Below are positions 14,747 to 21,125 of a stretch of DNA of 25,581 nucleotides, piece by piece. The notes beneath the pieces were generated by a model. The model worked only from the letters and a program-made list of their open reading frames with translations, made no database searches and was not told the DNA's origin. Within the stretch, counting starts at the first letter, position 1. Every line of letters starts with the position of its first letter. The DNA comes from a virus, in the IMG/VR virus record IMGVR_UViG_3300006805_000141, positions 1 to 25,581 of that record. The stretch is one strand, 5' to 3'. The translations under genes and the position numbers were made by a program.

Positions 14747-16261
14747 ATGATAACAGTAAAAAAGAAAGATGAAACTAGCATCAGAATTCACTCTGATGAT
14801 TCTGGAACATTAATGGAGATTAGTGAATTCTTTACTTTTTACACTGAAGGGTATCGCTATATGCCTGCATTTAAGAACAAGACCTGGGACGGCAAGGTTA
14901 GACTTTTTGATCGTAGGGCTAATACGTTACCATATGGATTACTAGCTAATCTTGCAGACTTTGCTAAAAGTCGTGGTTATTCTTTGAACTTGGATAAAGA
15001 TGTTCTTCCGCAAAATGTTGCTTCTGCTGAAGATATTACCAAGTTCATTGATTCTCTTGTTATTACTGACAATAAGAATGGTTTGATTAGACCTAGAGAC
15101 TACCAGTATGAAGCTGTAATTCATGCCATTAGAAAAGAAAGAGCATTATTGATTTCACCGACTGGCTCTGGAAAGTCTTTAATCATCTACATTCTCATTC
15201 GTTGGTTCCTATCGAATAACGAAGATCCTAGAAAGAAAGTTCTGGTTGTGGTTCCAACGACATCTCTGGTATCTCAGCTTCATAAAGACTTTGAGGATTA
15301 CACTCAACAAGATAGATGGTTTGATGCAACTAATGCTGTCCATGAAATCTACTCTGGAAAAGAGAAGTTCAATATCGATGCTCCAATTATTGTAACTACA
15401 TGGCAATCTGCGATTAATCTTCCAAAGTCTTGGTTCTTACAGTTCGGTATGGTTATCGGTGACGAAGCTCATTTATTTAAAGCTAAGTCATTAACCACGA
15501 TTATGTCAGCTATCACTAATGCTCCGTTACGAATTGGAACTACTGGCACACTAGATAACACTCAGGTTCACGAATTAGTCTTGACTGGAAGCTTTGGTCC
15601 AGTTCATCGTGTTACAACTACAAAAGCACTAATCGATTCAAACACGTTAGCTGATCTTAAAATCAAATGTATTGTTCTGAAGTATGAAGATGAATTCAGA
15701 AAGATCGGTTCCAAGATGGAATACAAGGATGAGATTGATTTCCTAGTGAGTTGTTCTGCTCGAAATAACTTTATTGCTAATTTAACAGTTGGTTTAAAAG
15801 GTAACTCTCTGGTTCTATTCAATCTTGTTCAAAAGCATGGTAAACCACTATATGAGCTGATCAAGGCAAAGGCTGGTGTGGATACTAAGCGAAAGATCTT
15901 CTTTGTATCTGGAAGCACTGATGTTGATGATCGTGAAAGAATCAGAGCATTAGTTGAAAAAGAAACCGATGCGATTATTGTTGCGTCTAGCGGTACATTC
16001 TCTACTGGAATCAACATCAAAAACATTCATAATATTGTCTTCGCTGCGCCTACTAAATCTCAAGTAAGGGTTCTCCAGTCTATTGGTCGTGGTCTTAGAA
16101 AGTCCGATAATGATGAGACAACTGTGGTTATAGATATTTCTGATAACCTTTCATGGAAGTCAAAGAAAAATCACACTATGAAACATGCCATAGAAAGAGT
16201 GAATATCTATGCTAAGGAAAGTTTCAATTACAAACTTTATGAAATCCCGTTAATATGCTAA
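14747..16261 (+). CDS. uvsW: Superfamily 2 helicase UvsW
   Basis: 504-aa ATP-dependent DNA/RNA helicase (T4 UvsW is 503 aa) that unwinds R-loops, reverses forks and migrates branches, shifting replication from origin- to recombination-dependent initiation. The N-terminal DNA-binding domain (1-110) includes 'YRYMPAFKNKTWDGKVRLFD'. Helicase motifs: Q-like RPRDYQYEAV; motif I SPTGSGKS (137-144); Ia VVVPTTSLVSQ; II DEAH (239-242); III GTTGT; IV-VI with 'ASSGTFSTGINIKN' and 'QSIGRGLRKSD'. All look intact. The start is ATG 14747, giving the family length; upstream in-frame ATGs lie inside uvsY and would encode unrelated residues. The 3' end overlaps the next gene by 7 bp. Confidence 0.95.
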   Translation: MITVKKKDETSIRIHSDDSGTLMEISEFFTFYTEGYRYMPAFKNKTWDGKVRLFDRRANTLPYGLLANLADFAKSRGYSLNLDKDVLPQNVASAEDITKFIDSLVITDNKNGLIRPRDYQYEAVIHAIRKERALLISPTGSGKSLIIYILIRWFLSNNEDPRKKVLVVVPTTSLVSQLHKDFEDYTQQDRWFDATNAVHEIYSGKEKFNIDAPIIVTTWQSAINLPKSWFLQFGMVIGDEAHLFKAKSLTTIMSAITNAPLRIGTTGTLDNTQVHELVLTGSFGPVHRVTTTKALIDSNTLADLKIKCIVLKYEDEFRKIGSKMEYKDEIDFLVSCSARNNFIANLTVGLKGNSLVLFNLVQKHGKPLYELIKAKAGVDTKRKIFFVSGSTDVDDRERIRALVEKETDAIIVASSGTFSTGINIKNIHNIVFAAPTKSQVRVLQSIGRGLRKSDNDETTVVIDISDNLSWKSKKNHTMKHAIERVNIYAKESFNYKLYEIPLIC

Positions 16262-16632
16262 ATCAACTGATCGAACAATTAGATAAGCTTCAGATTAGAG
16301 TCTACACTCTGGAAGATGGTTCACAGATTATAGGTGAACTACTTCAAGTTCATCCGAACTCTATTGAACTCAAAGGGGTTTATAATATCCTTCAGGGAGA
16401 TATTGATGAAGAATCGGAATTAGAAATTGCTTTGATTCCGGTGGTTCCGTATTCGTCTGATGAGATTTCCATTATATATACTAATAAGGTTCTCATCGAC
16501 TCTACTGCTCCACTAGAACTTAAAAAACATTATTATGATGCCATACTAATGGAGACTATTGATTCATTAGATGGATTCGATGTAGATGAGAATACTGATC
16601 CTAGATGGAATAATAAGCATTGGAATATCTAG
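16255..16632 (+). CDS. Small acidic protein, possible Sm-like fold; function unknown
   Basis: 125-aa protein whose ATG lies inside the last codons of uvsW (7-bp overlap), so it is translated with it. Residues about 10-65 read as a short helix plus strongly bent strands (LQIRVYTLEDGSQIIGELLQ, 'PNSIELKGVYNI', 'ELEIALIPVVPYSS'), the pattern of an LSm/Hfq-like domain. Small Sm-like proteins are frequent in aquatic T4-like phages, often close to uvsW. The C-terminal part (85-125) is acidic and ends 'DPRWNNKHWNI'. There is no catalytic motif. A role in RNA binding near UvsW, which itself acts on R-loops, is only a guess. Confidence 0.6.
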   Translation: MLNQLIEQLDKLQIRVYTLEDGSQIIGELLQVHPNSIELKGVYNILQGDIDEESELEIALIPVVPYSSDEISIIYTNKVLIDSTAPLELKKHYYDAILMETIDSLDGFDVDENTDPRWNNKHWNI

Positions 16633-16645
16633 GATTGTTTACATC

Positions 16646-16721
16646 CCGAAGGGGAATAGTTACCACTATATTCATCCTTGGTCGGATGACCTTCGGAACT
16701 TGATCTTCTTAATTACAAGTT
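16646..16721. ncRNA. Candidate structured RNA (three-way-junction-like) in the uvsW-gp55 gap
   Basis: Perfect complementary arms nest here. Outer stem: CCGAAGG (16646-16652) with CCTTCGG (16690-16696). Inside it are ATAGT/ACTAT (16656-16660/16665-16669, 4-nt loop) and TCATCC/GGATGA (16672-16677/16684-16689, 6-nt loop). Abutting the outer stem is AACTTG/CAAGTT (16697-16702/16716-16721). All pairs are Watson-Crick, so either strand could fold. Two consensus leftward promoters (starts near 16745 and 16827) would transcribe it on the minus strand; read-through from uvsW would transcribe the plus strand. It does not match a tRNA. No terminator is visible on either side. Confidence 0.35.
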
Positions 16722-16751
16722 AACTGCTAGATCTAATGGAGTAACAATGTT

Positions 16752-16779
16752 ATTATAACATATTTGTAGGATATGTCAA
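16752..16779 (-). promoter_or_regulatory. Leftward consensus promoter, proximal (TTGACA-16-TATAAT)
   Basis: On the minus strand TTGACA (16774-16779) and TATAAT (16752-16757) are both perfect hexamers, separated by 16 bp, with a TG one base before the -10. Predicted start is near 16745, reading into the structured segment and then antisense to the 125-aa gene and uvsW. Its -35 region lies in a 16-bp direct repeat (16772-16787) shared with the distal leftward promoter. The spacer starts TATCCTA, as in the cobS-like promoter at 23756. Confidence 0.6.
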
Positions 16780-16833
16780 GAAAATAATGCAATCATATGC
16801 ACTTTTATTGTTTTCTGGTGGAATCACTATGTC

Positions 16834-16861
16834 ATTATAAAGGGTTATTTTGGTATGTCAA
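16834..16861 (-). promoter_or_regulatory. Leftward consensus promoter, distal (TTGACA-16-TATAAT)
   Basis: A second minus-strand promoter with perfect TTGACA (16856-16861) and TATAAT (16834-16839) and the same 16-bp spacing, 82 bp from the proximal one. Predicted start is near 16827. The -35 region lies in the second copy (16854-16869) of the 16-bp repeat. It is back to back with the rightward gp55 promoter. Confidence 0.6.
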
Positions 16862-16893
16862 GAAAATAAGTTCGTCGATATGAAAAATAATTC

Positions 16894-16922
16894 TTGACAT
16901 ATATTGGTTTATATGCTATATT
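16894..16922 (+). promoter_or_regulatory. Rightward promoter for gp55-47-46 (TTGACA-17-TATATT)
   Basis: Perfect -35, 17-bp spacer, TATATT -10 and an A/T-rich AAAAATAATTC just upstream that recurs at other promoters in the window. Standard spacing puts +1 at 16929, the A of the gp55 ATG, predicting a leaderless transcript. No late box is present, so gp55 is expected early or middle. Confidence 0.8.
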
Positions 16923-16928
16923 ACATTC

Positions 16929-17582
16929 ATGAGTGTCACAGCTAAGAAGAAGTCCGTTCATTATGTCAACAATAAGCTGTTCTCTTCAGCTGTGGTTGAT
17001 TATGTTACCGAAGTAAATGAGAAGAAAGAATCAGATGCAATCTGGATTCAGAACCATAAGATTCCAGATTATATCGGTGAATGCTTTATGAAGATCGCAG
17101 AAGGTCTTTCACACAAGTACAACTTCGTGAACTACACTTACCGCGATGAGATGGTTATGGATGCTGTGGAAAACTGCGTTAAGGCCATTACCAATTACAA
17201 TGTCGATAAGACAACCCGAACTGGTCTTCCGAATGCTTTCGGTTACTTCACTCAGATTTCATATTTCGCATTTCTCCGTCGCATCGCTAAGGAAAAGAAA
17301 CAGCAGGATATTAAAGAACTCTATGCTGAACACGCTGGTATCTCCGCATTCGCTGATTTCGGTGACGATGTGAACCACGCTGGTGATGGAATGGTTGAAC
17401 GTATCCGATCCAAGAATGATAACTTCTTTAAGGGTTCCGATGATGTTAGTGACCAATCGGTTGCGAACAAGAGACAGTTTGGAAAGCCAAGAAAGAAGAT
17501 CGATATTCCAGAGAATGGTGAATTTGAAGAACTTCAGTTATCGAAGGAAGAGCTGTCAATTCTGGAATCATTCCTTAGTTAA
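16929..17582 (+). CDS. 55: Late-transcription sigma factor gp55
   Basis: 217-aa relative of T4 gp55 (185 aa), the small sigma factor that directs host RNA polymerase to TATAAATA late promoters. Conserved block: 'IPDYIGECFMKIAEGLSHKY' then 'FVNYTYRDEMVMDAVENCVK' and 'GYFTQISYFAFLRRIAKEKK' (about 45-125), the gp55 equivalent of sigma region 2 with the basic helix. The C-terminus 'LSKEELSILESFLS' is a hydrophobic-acidic tail like the sliding-clamp-binding end of T4 gp55. An acidic/basic linker (130-195) accounts for the greater length. The gene has its own strong promoter with no room for a leader. The stop overlaps the gp47 start (TAATG). Confidence 0.93.
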   Translation: MSVTAKKKSVHYVNNKLFSSAVVDYVTEVNEKKESDAIWIQNHKIPDYIGECFMKIAEGLSHKYNFVNYTYRDEMVMDAVENCVKAITNYNVDKTTRTGLPNAFGYFTQISYFAFLRRIAKEKKQQDIKELYAEHAGISAFADFGDDVNHAGDGMVERIRSKNDNFFKGSDDVSDQSVANKRQFGKPRKKIDIPENGEFEELQLSKEELSILESFLS

Positions 17583-18661
17583 TGAAAATAGCTATCATCA
17601 ATGACACTCATGCTGGTGTCAAAAACGGAAGTGATGTCTTTATCGATTACCAAGAGAGGTTCTATTCTGAACAATTCTTCCCTTATTGCATAGAGAATGG
17701 AATCAAAGAAATCATTCATTTGGGTGATTATTTTGACCATCGAAAGCAGCTGAACATCAAGGTTATCAATCGTAATCGTGAGATGTTCTTGGATAAACTT
17801 CAAGAGTATGGAATGACTATGACGATCATTCCAGGTAATCATGATTGCTATTGGAAGAACACGAACGATCTTTGTTCGCTGACTGAATACCTTTCATACT
17901 ACAAAGAGAATGTAAAGATTCTAATGAAGCCGACTGTCGTTAATTATGATGGTCTTGATATTGGATTCCTTCCATGGATTGCTGCTGACAATTACGTTGA
18001 AAGTGTTGACTTCATTAACACTGCTAAAGCATCGATTATCTGCTGTCACCTAGAACTGATGGGATTTGAGATGATGAAAGGAGCACCAGTGACAAGTCAT
18101 GGAATGTGTCCAACATTATTCTCTCGATATGAGATGGTTCTCTGTGGTCATTTCCATACTAAAAGTTCAAAGGGAAATATCCATTATCTCGGGTCGCAGT
18201 ATGAAATGACATGGGCTGATTCAAATGATCCAAAGTATTTTCACGTTCTGGATACTTCCACCAGAGAATTGACTCCAGTTAGGAATCCACTTTGCATATT
18301 CAATAAGTTGATTTACAGTGATTCGGATATTGATAACCCGATAGAAGCTGTGGCTGAACTTGATCTTTCATTCATGAAGGGAACCTTTGCGAAGGTCGTT
18401 GTTCACAGTAAAAAGGATCCAATCGCATTTGACAAATACATCGATAAACTTCAAGATGCTGAACCATTCGAGATTAAGATTATTGAATCATTTACCGAGT
18501 ATGCTGCCGAATCTATCTCAGACGATAATGTTTCATTAGAAGATACTGGGACACTTCTGAATAGTTACGTTGATTTGGTAGAGACTGAGTTGGACAAGGA
18601 TAAGATCAAGGAGATTTTACAAGGGCTATATATAGAAGCTCAGGTTACAGACGCATTATGA
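17582..18661 (+). CDS. 47: Recombination nuclease subunit gp47 (SbcD/Mre11-like)
   Basis: 359-aa metallophosphoesterase (T4 gp47 is 339 aa), nuclease partner of gp46. The complex resects double-strand ends and host DNA to feed UvsX/UvsY recombination. Metal-binding motifs: D8-x-H10 (NDTH), GDYFDHR (D49), GNHD (N86-H87), H156 in CCHLE, and GHFH (H190, H192); all five are intact. The start overlaps the gp55 stop by one base and the gene overlaps gp46 by 4 bp (ATGA), so the three are a coupled operon. Confidence 0.95.
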   Translation: MKIAIINDTHAGVKNGSDVFIDYQERFYSEQFFPYCIENGIKEIIHLGDYFDHRKQLNIKVINRNREMFLDKLQEYGMTMTIIPGNHDCYWKNTNDLCSLTEYLSYYKENVKILMKPTVVNYDGLDIGFLPWIAADNYVESVDFINTAKASIICCHLELMGFEMMKGAPVTSHGMCPTLFSRYEMVLCGHFHTKSSKGNIHYLGSQYEMTWADSNDPKYFHVLDTSTRELTPVRNPLCIFNKLIYSDSDIDNPIEAVAELDLSFMKGTFAKVVVHSKKDPIAFDKYIDKLQDAEPFEIKIIESFTEYAAESISDDNVSLEDTGTLLNSYVDLVETELDKDKIKEILQGLYIEAQVTDAL

Positions 18662-20397
18662 TTATATTCCATTCGGTTGAATTTCGCAATTTTCTAAGTT
18701 CTGGTGATAATGCAATTAAGATCGATCTCAATCCAGGAGCATCTACATTAATCGTAGGAACCAACGGTGCTGGTAAATCAACTATTCTGGATGCTCTTGC
18801 ATTCTCACTCTTTGGTAAACCTCACCGTAGCATAACGAAGCCACAACTGGTTAATAGTATTAACGGCAAGCATTGCGTGGTTACATGTGAGCTTACTGTT
18901 GGTAATGTTCACTATAAGATTGTTCGTGGTATTAAGCCAAACATCTTTGAGATATGGCAGAATGGCATTCTATTGAACCAAGAATCTCATTCTAGGGATT
19001 ACCAGAAACTTCTGGAGACAAACATCCTTAAACTGAACCACAAGTCATTCCATCAGGTTGTTGTTATTGGAAGCAGAAGCTTCACTCCTTTCATGCAGTT
19101 AAGCACGAATCATCGGAGAGAAGTCATTGAGGATCTTCTGGACATCGGGGTTTTCACCAAGATGAATTCAGCTCTAAAGGAACGTAATGCTAAACTGAAA
19201 GACTCGATTAAGGATACGGAGAATCAGCTAGTTACTATCAAAGATAAGATCATTCTTCATAGCAAGCATATCGAATCTCTGAAACAGATGGACTCTGATA
19301 ACATCGCTAAGTTCAACGAGGAGATTGCGACATTGTCGGCTAACGTGGAAGAACTTCAGAATGCGAATATTGATATTGGTGACAAATATAGTGCTAATTT
19401 AAAGAGGTCGGAAGAAGCATTTAAGAAAGCTCAGAATGTCTGCACTTCTCTGAATTCATTCGAGAAACAGATCAAAGATAACATTTCAAAGATCGTCACC
19501 GAAGCTAAGTTCTATGAGAATCATGATGAATGCCCTAAGTGTAATCAGTCGATTGAATCTCATGTTAAAGATGGAAAACTAGGCGAATGTCGTGACAAAG
19601 CAATCGAACTTCAAAATGGATATGATCTTCTGAAGTCAAAGCTGGAGAAAGCCAATGAAGATTTCAGAGATGCTCAAGCTGTCTGCAAATCTCTCGATGA
19701 CTTGAATTCGACCTTTAAGGCGAACCTTGCCGTCATTAAGAAGTTCACGGAAAGAATCTCAAACCTTAATGCTCACGTTCAGAAGTCGGTAAATCAAAGT
19801 GACACTACCGAAGCCATTGAGGATCTGGAAAAGCTTCGCCAGAATAAGGAAACTTTGGGTGATCTTAAATCATCTCAAGTAGAGGAAAGAACATATAATG
19901 AAGCCATCGGTGAGCTGTTGAAGGACACTGGTATTAAGACCAAGGTTATCAAACAGTATCTACCAGTGATGAACAAGCTGATCAATAACTATCTTCAAGT
20001 TCTCGATTTCTTTGTTTGCTTTGAGTTAGATGAAAGCTTTAATGAGAAGATCAGAAGTCGCCATCGAGATGAATTCAGTTACTTCTCTTTCAGTGAAGGA
20101 GAAAGAAGTAGGATCGATCTGAGTCTATTGTTCGCATGGAGACAGATTGCCAAGATGAAGAACAGCGCAAATACAAATCTACTTATTCTGGATGAGACTT
20201 TTGACGCTGCCTTAGACTCAGATGGACTGGATAACCTACTGAAGATCCTAGACACCTTGGACTCATCAACAAACGTGTTCGTTATCTCACATAAGCAAGA
20301 TCTTTTAGAAGGGAAGTTTGAGAGAAAGCTGGAATTTGAGAAGCATAAGAACTTCTCTAGGGTCGTTGAATCGTCCCAAGTGTTTGATTTTGAATGA
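18658..20397 (+). CDS. 46: Recombination ATPase subunit gp46 (SbcC/Rad50-like)
   Basis: 579-aa SMC-family ATPase (T4 gp46 is 560 aa) that works with gp47 in end resection. Walker A GTNGAGKST at 34-42; two long coiled-coil arms (about 170-290 and 300-400) meet at a zinc-hook CPKC at 292-295; ABC signature FSEGERSRIDLS from 478; Walker B LLILDET with D512-E513; H-loop in VFVISHKQDL. A complete, normal-sized protein. Translation starts in the ATGA overlap with gp47. The operon ends here; the next gene has its own promoter. Confidence 0.95.
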   Translation: MIIFHSVEFRNFLSSGDNAIKIDLNPGASTLIVGTNGAGKSTILDALAFSLFGKPHRSITKPQLVNSINGKHCVVTCELTVGNVHYKIVRGIKPNIFEIWQNGILLNQESHSRDYQKLLETNILKLNHKSFHQVVVIGSRSFTPFMQLSTNHRREVIEDLLDIGVFTKMNSALKERNAKLKDSIKDTENQLVTIKDKIILHSKHIESLKQMDSDNIAKFNEEIATLSANVEELQNANIDIGDKYSANLKRSEEAFKKAQNVCTSLNSFEKQIKDNISKIVTEAKFYENHDECPKCNQSIESHVKDGKLGECRDKAIELQNGYDLLKSKLEKANEDFRDAQAVCKSLDDLNSTFKANLAVIKKFTERISNLNAHVQKSVNQSDTTEAIEDLEKLRQNKETLGDLKSSQVEERTYNEAIGELLKDTGIKTKVIKQYLPVMNKLINNYLQVLDFFVCFELDESFNEKIRSRHRDEFSYFSFSEGERSRIDLSLLFAWRQIAKMKNSANTNLLILDETFDAALDSDGLDNLLKILDTLDSSTNVFVISHKQDLLEGKFERKLEFEKHKNFSRVVESSQVFDFE

Positions 20398-20410
20398 ACA
20401 AAAATAGTCA

Positions 20411-20441
20411 AAAATAATTCTCGACATTCTCGGATTTTGAG
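20411..20441 (+). repeat. 31-bp promoter repeat, copy 1
   Basis: Identical to 23369-23399, about 3 kb downstream. It holds AAAATAATTC, the -35 TCGACA and most of the spacer. A diverged third version (AAAATAATTCTTTACA) starts at 21061. Confidence 0.9.
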
Positions 20442-20448
20442 CTAAGTT
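20421..20448 (+). promoter_or_regulatory. Promoter for the 90-aa gene (TCGACA-16-TAAGTT)
   Basis: Weaker than consensus, but the same layout recurs at 21071 and 23379. Predicted +1 is near 20455 with a 21-nt leader ending CTACTACATT before the ATG. TCGACA and TAAGTT each deviate from the sigma-70 hexamers, so an activator (middle-type promoter) may be needed. Confidence 0.55.
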
Positions 20449-20475
20449 GTTCTCATAGCTAACTGCTACTACATT

Positions 20476-20748
20476 ATGAAAAACAAATTGACTGTCGCCC
20501 AACAAACTGAAGCATCGACCATCACCGGAGCCTTTGGTGAAATCAAAATCAACCCAGCTTATGTTAAGACATACACGACCAAAGAAAAGGTCGTTGCTCG
20601 ATTGAAAGACCTCGGCATTCTTGACGCTGGTGTTTGGCACATGGTGATCCCAACGCAGTGCGGTCGTTGGACAGCAGTCCTTTTCGGAACTCAAGTGATC
20701 CGAGATTTTGGTATGAATACAGGATTCAAAATCGTTGCTTGCGGTTAA
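20476..20748 (+). CDS. Unknown 90-aa protein
   Basis: I do not recognise a family. The protein is compact, soluble and mixed alpha/beta: a polar N-terminus, 'TTKEKVVARLKDLGILDAGV' as an amphipathic helix and turn, then a tryptophan-containing beta segment 'WHMVIPTQCGRWTAVLFGTQ' and a C-terminal 'FKIVACG'. No signal peptide or membrane segment. It is the first gene after the 55-47-46 operon and has its own promoter and 21-nt leader of the shared type. It is followed by a hairpin and a second small gene with the same leader ending. The shared promoter suggests expression with the VWA gene; function cannot be inferred. Confidence 0.72.
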   Translation: MKNKLTVAQQTEASTITGAFGEIKINPAYVKTYTTKEKVVARLKDLGILDAGVWHMVIPTQCGRWTAVLFGTQVIRDFGMNTGFKIVACG

Positions 20749-20759
20749 TCCAAAAGTCC

Positions 20760-20781
20760 TGAGCAAGACTGAAACTGCTCA
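20760..20781 (+). terminator. Intergenic hairpin TGAGCA/TGCTCA (possible weak terminator)
   Basis: 6-bp stem with 10-nt loop (20760-20765 / 20776-20781), followed by TCTTT. A homologous hairpin at 23716-23738 keeps the flanking GTCCT and the pairing with a G-C to A-T change on both arms. The short stem and poor T-run make it at best a partial terminator; a processing or stability element is equally possible. Confidence 0.4.
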
Positions 20782-20803
20782 TCTTTCAAACCACTACTAC
20801 ATT

Positions 20804-21061
20804 ATGAAAAAACTTCCAGAACAAGTTAATATCGATCTTATGGGCAAACACGGATTTGAAGCAGTCCATTGGTTTTTCAAGACCGACGCTGTCCAATATG
20901 GAGTTGCTCTAAAAGATGGTGGTGTTTGGAATTTAACTTATTCACATGCTCGCAATCGCCTGAAAGGAACTCAAGGTTTTCCACAAATCACAGGTTCACC
21001 TACTCCAGGTCTTAAAGCAAAGCTGAATGAAGCTAAGGAATGGGTCATTGAAAATTTCTGA
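20804..21061 (+). CDS. Unknown 85-aa protein
   Basis: Unrecognised small protein. 'LMGKHGFEAVHWFFKTDAVQ', 'GVALKDGGVWNLTYSHARNR' and a C-terminal amphipathic helix 'LKAKLNEAKEWVIENF' suggest a small alpha/beta domain. The start at 20804 is preferred over an in-frame site at 20735, because 20735 lies inside the previous gene while 20804 follows the leader ending ACTACTACATT shared with neighbouring genes. There is no obvious own promoter, so it is probably read through from the 20421 promoter past the hairpin. No Shine-Dalgarno sequence. Confidence 0.68.
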   Translation: MKKLPEQVNIDLMGKHGFEAVHWFFKTDAVQYGVALKDGGVWNLTYSHARNRLKGTQGFPQITGSPTPGLKAKLNEAKEWVIENF

Positions 21062-21070
21062 AAATAATTC

Positions 21071-21098
21071 TTTACAAACTTTGAATTTCTGATAACTT
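21071..21098 (+). promoter_or_regulatory. Promoter for the VWA/HExxH gene (TTTACA-16-TAACTT)
   Basis: Preceded by AAAATAATTC as at 20411 and 23369. Predicted +1 near 21105 leaves a 21-nt leader ending CAACTACATT before the ATG at 21126, the same spacing as at the 90-aa and 89-aa genes. Confidence 0.55.
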
Positions 21099-21125
21099 GT
21101 CTAAGTAATCGACTGCAACTACATT

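Noticed and set aside
16601-16675. 24-codon minus-strand ORF in the path of the leftward promoters, as a gene
   Set aside because: Too short to judge, half of it lies opposite the 125-aa gene, and the possible AAGG is too close to its ATG. Kept only as a remark.
16633-16745. Possible tRNA gene in the uvsW-gp55 gap, suggested by several hairpins
   Set aside because: No 7-bp acceptor stem, no GTTCRA-type T-loop and no 7-nt anticodon loop in the right order on either strand.
16772-16869. 16-bp direct repeat (TATGTCAAGAAAATAA, two copies 82 bp apart) as a recombination or attachment site
   Set aside because: Each copy is fully explained as the -35 region of a leftward promoter with a perfect -10 at the same distance.
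20735-20803. Upstream in-frame start for the 85-aa gene
   Set aside because: It overlaps the preceding gene and hairpin; ATG 20804 has the leader ending shared by neighbours.
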